This document shows, piece by piece, positions 1 to 6,242 of a stretch of 13,971 nucleotides of DNA (positions are counted from its first letter, which is position 1; each line of letters starts with the position of its first letter). Made by a program: the position numbers and the translations under genes. Below the pieces are notes generated by a model. That model was not told where the DNA came from. It worked only from the letters and a program-made list of their open reading frames with translations, and did not search any database. The DNA is from an uncultured Mollicutes bacterium (GTDB lineage: Bacteria > Bacillota_I > Bacilli_A > Acholeplasmatales > Anaeroplasmataceae), in NCBI GenBank assembly GCA_947174685.1, contig CAMWJY010000006.1:1-13971 (forward strand), read 5' to 3'.

Positions 1-1122
1 GAGTATATATCCATATTTAATCTAAATTCAGAGTTAACAAATATAGAAATCACCTCTGCTAAAGTAGAAAAAATTCTAGAATCTGAAATCTTAGAGCTTA
101 CCATTTCAGATAAATTTGTAGGAATAGAGGATTTAGTTATTCCTAGTATTGTCGTTCATGAAGTAGAGACTTTAAGAAATGAAGAAAAAGAACAGATAGG
201 AAAAGAAGAACTTAAGGCATTCTTTAATGCTCTTCTTGCTACGAGTGGTACAATTCATGCAAACAGCTTTGAATTAAATCATATCAATCTGCCAACGACT
301 AAAGAAGATGCAGATATAATGACTGGCTCTCTTATTGTAGCAGCAACACTATCTAGTAAGATTATGACTAATTCTTCCGCTGTATGTGTTATTGATGAAA
401 AGAAAGTTTCCTATACGTATCAGTCTTTGACTTCTGAGGATCAGTATATTGAGCAAGAGGAGCTTTCCAGCTTGTTACTTGCTTTAACTGTGGGAGTTGG
501 ACTAAATGATCCTACGAATTTAAGCTTTAATGAAATTGCAATTCCTACTACGGATGAAAAGAAGCAGGCTTTAACAAACAGTGAAATCATTAGAGCAACG
601 ATTTCTCAAAAGGTATTAAATCAGGATGCAGTCAGCATTGATAAGTATAGCTCTAATTTAGATATCTCTAGACATTATAATAGAAATTCTGTTGGAATTC
701 TAAGTAAAACCGAAATACTCAATATTATAAAGGGACTTGAGCTTTTGAATCCTACAAATGGAAGCTTTGACAATCTTGTCTTAGATGTTAGAGAAATCTT
801 AATGATGCCAAATAAGGAAACGGTTTTAAGGGCAATTTCAGAATCTGATGTATATCTGTATATCATTTCCAAAACATTAGGAGAGGATCAAGGATATGGA
901 TTTAAATCCTATCAGATATTTACGACTACAGAAAGTACTGCTATAATTGATGGTATAGATTATATCTATCAGCCAAGCTTATATCCAGGTAGATATACTA
1001 TTAACTATCCATCTACTCCTAAAGAGGTATATTCCTCCTTTAATTTAACAGAAGCTTCAGCGTACATTTGTGAAAGCATAGATATTTTAGCTTTACAAAA
1101 TACAATGCAAAGTACTTATTAA
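1..1122 (+). CDS. Repeat-containing protein of unknown function, 5'-truncated by the window edge
   Basis: The reading frame is open from base 1, so the first ATG (319) is internal and at least 373 residues of a longer protein are seen. It contains at least three copies of a repeat of about 84 residues, starting near residues 69, 153 and 237, plus the second half of an earlier copy at residues 1-68. Each copy has an amphipathic segment of the type E-E-L-x-x-L-L-x-A-L, then N-x-x-S-F-x-x-I-x-I-P, then a second helix-like block S-E-I-I-x-x-T-I-S-x-K. The last ~80 residues (292-373) are rich in Tyr, Ser and Thr and look like a C-terminal cap. I see no membrane segment, LPXTG anchor or catalytic motif in this part. 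The architecture suggests a large surface or secreted repeat protein, but the N-terminus that would show a signal peptide lies outside. I do not recognise the family. A terminator follows ten bases after the stop. Confidence 0.85.
   Translation, partial: EYISIFNLNSELTNIEITSAKVEKILESEILELTISDKFVGIEDLVIPSIVVHEVETLRNEEKEQIGKEELKAFFNALLATSGTIHANSFELNHINLPTTKEDADIMTGSLIVAATLSSKIMTNSSAVCVIDEKKVSYTYQSLTSEDQYIEQEELSSLLLALTVGVGLNDPTNLSFNEIAIPTTDEKKQALTNSEIIRATISQKVLNQDAVSIDKYSSNLDISRHYNRNSVGILSKTEILNIIKGLELLNPTNGSFDNLVLDVREILMMPNKETVLRAISESDVYLYIISKTLGEDQGYGFKSYQIFTTTESTAIIDGIDYIYQPSLYPGRYTINYPSTPKEVYSSFNLTEASAYICESIDILALQNTMQSTY
205..876 (+). repeat. Degenerate protein-level tandem repeat, unit ~84 codons, about three copies
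   Basis: Units begin near bases 205, 457 and 709, exactly 252 bases apart at the two boundaries I could align. Conserved landmarks are E-E-L...A-L at the unit start, S-F-x-x-I-x-I-P in the middle, and T-I-S-x-K or T-L-S-S-K near two thirds of the unit (residues 116-120 and 200-204, 84 apart). In the third unit the equivalent I-I-S-K sits about four residues late. The preceding T-I-S-D-K at residues 34-38 belongs to an earlier copy. Similarity is visible in the protein and not obvious in the DNA, so the duplication is old. Confidence 0.6.
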
Positions 1123-1131
1123 ATAAGTATT

Positions 1132-1158
1132 AGGCAGGGGGATTCCCTGCCTTTTTTC
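1132..1158 (+). terminator. Intrinsic terminator after the repeat-protein gene
   Basis: A perfect 7-bp GC-rich stem (GGCAGGG at 1133-1139, CCCTGCC at 1145-1151), extended by one A-T pair, encloses a five-base loop and is followed by six T residues. It ends the upstream transcription unit and isolates it from nrdD. Confidence 0.9.
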
Positions 1159-1282
1159 TTGCATAAATTTATTAAAAAACGTAAAAATCGAATTATAAAT
1201 AAAATTTATAGAAATGATAGGTGAAATTGTCAAAAATCCAAAAAAGCTAGCATTTCATGGTATGGTAAACCTTACATTTTAC

Positions 1283-1294
1283 TTGTCAAGACAA
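1283..1294. promoter_or_regulatory. Inverted repeat TTGTC-AA-GACAA, possible operator upstream of nrdD
   Basis: The five-base arms are perfect around a central AA. The left arm includes TTGTCA, which could act as a -35 box with a weak TTTATT at 1307-1312 (18-base spacer) as -10. A 5-bp arm can arise by chance in AT-rich DNA, so an operator role is only a possibility. Confidence 0.25.
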
Positions 1295-1361
1295 AAATCG
1301 ATAAAATTTATTTATAGAAAGATACAAAAAAATTAAATAGAATAATAATCATATTTACATA

Positions 1362-1390
1362 TTGTTTTCATTATATTGAGGTGCTATCAT
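1362..1390 (+). promoter_or_regulatory. Candidate promoter of nrdDG
   Basis: TTGTTT (1362-1367) and TATCAT (1385-1390) are separated by 17 bases and lie about 45 bases upstream of the nrdD start, leaving room for the AGGAGG site. Both boxes are imperfect and alternatives exist in this AT-rich stretch. Confidence 0.35.
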
Positions 1391-1435
1391 TGAGATACTT
1401 TTATCAAGCGACAAAATTTTTAGGAGGTTGTTATT

Positions 1436-3649
1436 ATGAAAATCATCAAGAGAAGCGGAACAGAAGTTAAATTCGATATTAAGAAGATAACTGAGGCTAT
1501 TCGTAAGGCGAATAGTGAGGTTATGGAACAGGAACAATTAGATGAGGAAACCATTTTACAACTTTCTAATAATGTATTAAAATCTTGCAAAAAGGCAAAG
1601 TATGCACTTGGTGTTGAAGAGATTCAAAACCTAGTTGAAAATGAATTAATGAGCATTCATGCATATAATGTTGCAAGAAAGTATATTACGTATCGTTATA
1701 AAAGAGCTTTAATTCGTAAGTCAAATTCTACGGATGAGCAAATCTTAAGCTTGATAGAGTGTAACAATGAAGAAGTAAAACAAGAGAATTCTAATAAGAA
1801 CCCAACTGTAAATAGTGTGCAAAGAGACTATATGGCTGGTGAGGTTAGCAAGGATATTACGAAGCGTTTTTTATTGCCAGAAGATATTGTTAAGGCTCAT
1901 GAGGAAGGTATTATCCATTTCCATGATTCTGATTATTTTGCTCAGCATATGCATAACTGCTGTTTAGTTAATTTAGAGGATATGCTTCAAAATGGTACAG
2001 TTATTAGTGAAACGATGATTGAAAAGCCAAAGAGCTTCTCTACAGCCTGCAATGTTGCAACCCAGATTATTGCCCAGGTTGCTTCAAGCCAATATGGTGG
2101 ACAATCTATTACTCTTTCTCATTTAGCTCCATTTGTAGATGTTTCTAGACAGAAGCTAATTAAGGAAGTTCGTGAAGAGTTTGCTGCACAAGGTATAGAG
2201 GCAACGGAGGAGCAAATTGCTAAGGTTGCAGAAATGCGAGTAAGAAATGAAGTTAAAAAGAGCTGTCAGATTATTCAGTATCAGGTTGTTACATTAATGA
2301 CAACAAATGGCCAAGCTCCATTTGTAACTGTATATATGTATTTAAATGAAGTACCTGCAGGAAGAACTAGAGATGACCTAGCTATGATTATAGAAGAAAT
2401 GCTTCATCAAAGAATTCTTGGTGTTAAAAATGAAAAGGGTGTTTATATTACACCTGCTTTCCCTAAATTAATTTATGTTTTAGAGGAGAACAATATCTAT
2501 CCAGATTCTGAATATTACTATTTGACAGAGCTTGCTGCTAAATGTACTGCAAAGAGAATGGTACCAGATTATATTTCTGAAAAGGTAATGAAGAGCTTAA
2601 AGGTGAATGAAAATGGTGAAGGAGATTGTTATCCTTGTATGGGATGCCGTTCCTTCCTTACTCCCGATTCAACTATCCATTTAGGAAATATTGCCAATGC
2701 AGGGAACTATGTTGAAGGCAAAGGAAAATATTACGGAAGATTCAATCAGGGTGTAGTTACCTTAAATTTGGTTGATATTGCATGTTCTTCTGGTAAGGAT
2801 ATGGATAAGTTCTGGAGTTTAATGGAAGAGCGTTTAGAGCTTTGTTATCGTGCTTTAATGTGTCGTCACAAGAGATTACTTGGAACACCTTCTGATGTTG
2901 CTCCTATTTTATGGCAGCATGGTGGTCTTGCAAGACTTAAGAAGGGCGAGGTTATCGATCGTCTTTTATTTGATGGATATTCTACAATTTCTTTAGGATA
3001 TGCTGGTTTAAGTGAATGTGTGAAATATTTAATTGGTGAATCTCATACTACAGAGGAAGGCTCTAAATTAGGTCTAAAGATTATGCAAAAATTAAATGAT
3101 GCTTGTGCGAAATGGCGAAAGGATACTAATATTGCATTCAGTGTTTATGGTACTCCACTTGAGTCAACTACTTATAAGTTTGCAAAATGCCTTCAAAAAC
3201 GCTTTGGAGTCATTCCAGGTGTTACAGATAAGAACTATATCACAAACAGCTATCATGTCCATGTAACAGAGGAAATTGACGCTTTCAGTAAGCTAACCTT
3301 AGAATCTAAATTCCAAAAGCTATCTCCAGGTGGAGCTGTAAGCTATGTTGAGGTTCCAAATTTACAAAATAATATTCCTGCAGTTATCGCTTTAATGCAG
3401 CATATCTATGAGACGATTATGTATGCTGAGTTAAATACAAAGAGCGATTTCTGTCAGTGCTGTGGATATACTGGTGAAATTGTAATTGTTACAGATGCAG
3501 ATGACAAGTTGATTTGGAAATGTCCAAACTGTGGTAATACAGATGAATCAAAATTAAATGTTGCACGTCGTACCTGTGGCTATATTGGTACTCAGTTCTG
3601 GAATCAAGGTAGAACTCAAGAAATCAAGGAAAGAGTTCTTCACCTATAA
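1436..3649 (+). CDS. nrdD: Anaerobic (class III) ribonucleoside-triphosphate reductase
   Basis: This enzyme reduces ribonucleoside triphosphates to dNTPs in the cytoplasm under anoxic conditions, using a glycyl radical installed by NrdG. The 737-residue product has an N-terminal ATP-cone (about residues 1-92, opening K-R-S-G-T-E-V-K-F-D) for allosteric control. The catalytic barrel carries N174-C175-C176, where C175 fits the conserved active-site Cys, and the M-G-C404-R-S loop. At the C-terminus are a zinc site (C673, C676, C696, C699) and the glycyl radical motif R-T-C-G-Y-I-G, with G715 as the expected radical residue. All expected elements are present and the length is normal. The start is fixed by AGGAGG eight bases upstream. 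The stop codon shares its last base with the nrdG start, so the two are co-transcribed and probably translationally coupled. Without oxygen the pair would be the source of deoxynucleotides; no aerobic reductase is seen in this window. Confidence 0.97.
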   Translation: MKIIKRSGTEVKFDIKKITEAIRKANSEVMEQEQLDEETILQLSNNVLKSCKKAKYALGVEEIQNLVENELMSIHAYNVARKYITYRYKRALIRKSNSTDEQILSLIECNNEEVKQENSNKNPTVNSVQRDYMAGEVSKDITKRFLLPEDIVKAHEEGIIHFHDSDYFAQHMHNCCLVNLEDMLQNGTVISETMIEKPKSFSTACNVATQIIAQVASSQYGGQSITLSHLAPFVDVSRQKLIKEVREEFAAQGIEATEEQIAKVAEMRVRNEVKKSCQIIQYQVVTLMTTNGQAPFVTVYMYLNEVPAGRTRDDLAMIIEEMLHQRILGVKNEKGVYITPAFPKLIYVLEENNIYPDSEYYYLTELAAKCTAKRMVPDYISEKVMKSLKVNENGEGDCYPCMGCRSFLTPDSTIHLGNIANAGNYVEGKGKYYGRFNQGVVTLNLVDIACSSGKDMDKFWSLMEERLELCYRALMCRHKRLLGTPSDVAPILWQHGGLARLKKGEVIDRLLFDGYSTISLGYAGLSECVKYLIGESHTTEEGSKLGLKIMQKLNDACAKWRKDTNIAFSVYGTPLESTTYKFAKCLQKRFGVIPGVTDKNYITNSYHVHVTEEIDAFSKLTLESKFQKLSPGGAVSYVEVPNLQNNIPAVIALMQHIYETIMYAELNTKSDFCQCCGYTGEIVIVTDADDKLIWKCPNCGNTDESKLNVARRTCGYIGTQFWNQGRTQEIKERVLHL

Positions 3650-4170
3650 TGAATTATGCAACGATAAAGAAATATGATATAGCCAATGGCTTAGGAGTTC
3701 GAGTTTCTTTATTTGTCAGTGGCTGTACACATCATTGTAAAAATTGCTTTAATGCCGTTGCCTGGGATTTCAATTATGGAAGCCTCTTTACTAAAGACGT
3801 AGAGGATGAAATCATTGCTGCTTTAAATCAACCTATGATTACTGGCTTGTCTTTATTAGGGGGAGAGCCTATGGAGCCTCAAAATCAAAGAGGACTTTAC
3901 GACTTTTTGAAGCGTGTAAAAAAAGAAGTTCCTAATAAGGATATATGGTGTTATACAGGCTATACATTAGAAACAGATTTATTAAAAGGAAGAGCTCATA
4001 TAGACATTACAGATGACTTTTTATCTATGATAGATGTATTAGTAGATGGAAAATTTGTAGAGGAGCTCAAGGATATAACCTTGAAATTTAGAGGCTCTTC
4101 GAATCAAAGAGTGATTGATTTAAAAAAGTCTTTGGCTACTCAACAAATAACAATAATAAATTTCGATTAA
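3649..4170 (+). CDS. nrdG: Anaerobic ribonucleotide reductase activase (radical SAM)
   Basis: This activating enzyme uses a [4Fe-4S] cluster and S-adenosylmethionine to generate the glycyl radical on NrdD. The 173-residue protein shows the radical-SAM signature C-x3-C-x2-C at C26, C30 and C33, preceded by the family's F-V-S-G-C-T-H-H-C context. The G-G-E-P SAM-binding motif is at residues 71-74. It is somewhat longer than the E. coli protein (about 154 residues), mostly at the C-terminus, where residues 150-173 are less conserved in appearance. The start lies in a TAATG overlap with the nrdD stop. No strong ribosome binding site is close; an AAGGAAAG stretch lies about 17 bases upstream within nrdD, so translation by re-initiation after NrdD is likely. 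A terminator begins in the stop codon, making nrdDG a two-gene unit. Confidence 0.95.
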   Translation: MNYATIKKYDIANGLGVRVSLFVSGCTHHCKNCFNAVAWDFNYGSLFTKDVEDEIIAALNQPMITGLSLLGGEPMEPQNQRGLYDFLKRVKKEVPNKDIWCYTGYTLETDLLKGRAHIDITDDFLSMIDVLVDGKFVEELKDITLKFRGSSNQRVIDLKKSLATQQITIINFD

Positions 4171-4196
4171 TTGTGGCTAAAATGACCACAATTTTT
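4169..4196 (+). terminator. Intrinsic terminator of nrdDG, starting inside the nrdG stop codon
   Basis: An 8-bp perfect stem (AATTGTGG at 4169-4176, CCACAATT at 4186-4193) with a nine-base loop runs into a T-tract (4192-4196). The first two bases of the stem are the last two of the nrdG TAA. The lower part of the stem is AT-rich, so strength may be moderate. Confidence 0.75.
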
Positions 4197-4204
4197 CCAT
4201 TTTA

Positions 4205-4213
4205 TGGTATAAT
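4205..4213 (+). promoter_or_regulatory. Extended -10 promoter of ligA-uvrA
   Basis: TATAAT (4208-4213) is a consensus -10 preceded by TGG, which fits the extended -10 (TGn) motif. No good -35 box lies 16-18 bases upstream, where the nrdG terminator arm sits. Transcription would start near 4220, about 30 bases before the ligA start. Confidence 0.65.
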
Positions 4214-4250
4214 TTTATTGTTAGAGAAAAAATAATAAAAGAGGGATATT

Positions 4251-6227
4251 GTGAACGCATTAGAACGTATTAATGAATTAAAAGAAATATTGAATCAAGC
4301 CTCCTATGAATATTATGTTTTAGATCATCCTACCTTAGAGGATTATGAATATGATCGCTATATGGAGGAATTGATTCGTTTGGAAAATGAGCATCCAGAT
4401 TTAAAAACTTCTGATTCTCCAACCAATAAAATTGGAGGAGAGGTTTTGACTAAATTTGAAAAGGTTGTTCACACCACAAAAATGATGAGCTTAAGTGATG
4501 CCTTTAGTTTTGAGGAACTTAAGGATTTTGATGCTAGAGTGAAGAAGGAAGCCCCAACTGCCACCTATTGCTGTGAGTTAAAGATTGACGGTCTTTCTGT
4601 GTCCTTAAGATATGTTGATGGAGTATTAACCCTAGGTGCTACTCGTGGTAATGGAGAAATTGGAGAAAATATTACGAATAATGTTAAAACGATTAAGAGT
4701 ATTCCTCTAAGCTTAAAGGGTAAAGAAACACTTGAGGTGCGTGGAGAAATTTTTATGCCTAAGAAAAGCTTCCATGCCTTAAATGAAGAACGTGCCTTAA
4801 ACGAAGAAGAGCTTTTTGCAAACTGCAGAAATGCTGCTGCAGGTTCTATCCGTCAGTTAGATAGCAAGGTTGCTGCCAAACGTAATTTAGATGCGTTTTT
4901 ATATTATTTATTAGATGATACAAGCTCTACTCAGGCAGAAGCCTTAGAAGCAATGAGAAAGCTAGGCTTTAAGGTGAATACCTTGTATAAGCATTGCCAA
5001 ACTATGGAGGATGTTTTTGCCTATATCAATGAAATGGCAGAGGCTAGACCTGATTTACCTTATGATATAGATGGAATTGTAATCAAGGTTAATGAGAAAA
5101 ATCTTTATCCTATTATTGGAGAAACTGTAAAATATCCAAAGTGGGCAATTGCCTATAAATTTCCACCTGAGGAAGTTAAAACAGAGCTTTTAGATATTAC
5201 CTTCCAGGTAGGTAGAAGTGGAGTGATTACTCCAGTTGCTAACTTTAAGCCAGTCTTTGTTCAAGGCTCTGTCATTTCTAAGGCCACCTTGCATAATGAG
5301 GATTATATTTTGGCTAAGGATATTCATATTCATGATATGGTACTTATCCGTAAGGCAGGAGATGTTATCCCTGAGGTTGTTCGTCCTGTGGCAGAGGACC
5401 GGACCGCAAATGCTGTTCCTTTTAAGATGATTGAGCTTTGTCCATGCTGCCATACCAAGCTTGTTCGTAAGCCTGGAGAAGCAGACTATTTCTGTATGAA
5501 TCCGGACTGTAGTGAGAAGCAGGTCAATCGTTTAATTCATTTTGCATCTAAGCCTGCTTATAATATTGATTCCTTAGGAGATAAGCTTGTTTTACAGCTT
5601 TTTGAGACAGGATTTTTAAAAACCATTGCTGATATATTTAAATTGAAGGATCATTATGAGGAACTCATTACCTTGCCAGGACTTGGTGAGAAGAGTATTG
5701 ACCATTTGCTTGAGGCAGTAGAGGGTTCTAAAAAGAACAATTTAAATCAACTCTTATTTGGATTAGGAATTAAACATTGTGGTGCTAAAATTTCTACTTT
5801 AATATGTAAGAATTTTAAGACAATGGATAAAATAATGAATGCTAGCTATGAGGAGCTTGCTAATATCAATGATATTGGTGAGGCCATTGCTTATGAGCTT
5901 ACGGAGTTTATGAAGCTGGAGGAGAACAGAGCCTTAATTGAAGAATTAAAGCTTTATGGATTAAATATGGAATATCATATGGCTGATATTCATGAGAATT
6001 ATTTTACAAATAAAAAATGTGTACTTACAGGTACTTTAGATTCTATGGGAAGAAGTGAAGCAAAGAAGCTCATTGAGAGCTTTGGTGGAAGCTTATCTGA
6101 GTCAGTAAGTGCTAAGACGGATATCTTGATTCTAGGAGCTAACCCAGGAAGCAAGTATGATAAGGCCAAAAAGCTTGGAATCTATATTATGGAGGAACAA
6201 GAATTCTTATCTAAAATCAATGAATAA
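4251..6227 (+). CDS. ligA: NAD-dependent DNA ligase
   Basis: LigA seals nicks during replication and repair, using NAD+ as the adenylate donor. The 658-residue protein has the full domain order. An N-terminal Ia domain (about 1-65, with the Y-E-Y-Y and D-Y-E-Y-D NAD-contact motifs) precedes the adenylation domain, which holds catalytic K111 in K-I-D-G. An OB fold follows (about 310-385), then a four-Cys zinc finger (C397, C400, C415, C420). Helix-hairpin-helix repeats come next (L-P-G-L-G-E-K near 475-481 and I-N-D-I-G-E near 539-544), and a BRCT domain (about 585-658) ends the protein. Length is typical. Translation starts at GTG with GAGGG five bases upstream; the start gives the standard family N-terminus, and no closer ATG does so. 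It is the first gene of a ligA-uvrA unit, with 15 bases separating the two coding regions. Confidence 0.97.
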   Translation: MNALERINELKEILNQASYEYYVLDHPTLEDYEYDRYMEELIRLENEHPDLKTSDSPTNKIGGEVLTKFEKVVHTTKMMSLSDAFSFEELKDFDARVKKEAPTATYCCELKIDGLSVSLRYVDGVLTLGATRGNGEIGENITNNVKTIKSIPLSLKGKETLEVRGEIFMPKKSFHALNEERALNEEELFANCRNAAAGSIRQLDSKVAAKRNLDAFLYYLLDDTSSTQAEALEAMRKLGFKVNTLYKHCQTMEDVFAYINEMAEARPDLPYDIDGIVIKVNEKNLYPIIGETVKYPKWAIAYKFPPEEVKTELLDITFQVGRSGVITPVANFKPVFVQGSVISKATLHNEDYILAKDIHIHDMVLIRKAGDVIPEVVRPVAEDRTANAVPFKMIELCPCCHTKLVRKPGEADYFCMNPDCSEKQVNRLIHFASKPAYNIDSLGDKLVLQLFETGFLKTIADIFKLKDHYEELITLPGLGEKSIDHLLEAVEGSKKNNLNQLLFGLGIKHCGAKISTLICKNFKTMDKIMNASYEELANINDIGEAIAYELTEFMKLEENRALIEELKLYGLNMEYHMADIHENYFTNKKCVLTGTLDSMGRSEAKKLIESFGGSLSESVSAKTDILILGANPGSKYDKAKKLGIYIMEEQEFLSKINE

Positions 6228-6242
6228 ATTTTGAGGTGGAGT

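Larger units (their letters stand above)
1159..1435. other. AT-rich gene-free leader upstream of nrdD
   Basis: No credible coding sequence, tRNA or recognised riboswitch is seen here. The stretch holds the nrdD promoter region. It contains an inverted repeat at 1283-1294, and a two-part motif that occurs twice: AAAAATCGA (1183-1191 and 1293-1301) followed by TTTATAGAAA (1205-1214 and 1311-1320). The nrdD ribosome binding site AGGAGG lies at 1422-1427, eight bases before the ATG. I could not find a convincing NrdR box pair. Confidence 0.5.

Noticed and set aside
319..321. ATG as the true start of the left-edge gene
   Set aside because: The frame is open from base 1 and the upstream translation continues the same repeat pattern, so the gene begins outside the window.
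1359..1378. Two ATATTG elements as an NrdR box pair upstream of nrdD
   Set aside because: They are 14 bases apart and lack the palindromic ACA...TGT ends expected of NrdR boxes; any AT-rich leader yields such matches.
5190..5453. Open frames on both strands inside ligA
   Set aside because: They overlap a well-supported conserved gene, have no ribosome binding site and no recognisable product.
6231..6233. TTG start for uvrA
   Set aside because: It lacks an upstream ribosome binding site and adds four residues not typical of UvrA; GAGGTG is correctly placed for ATG 6243.
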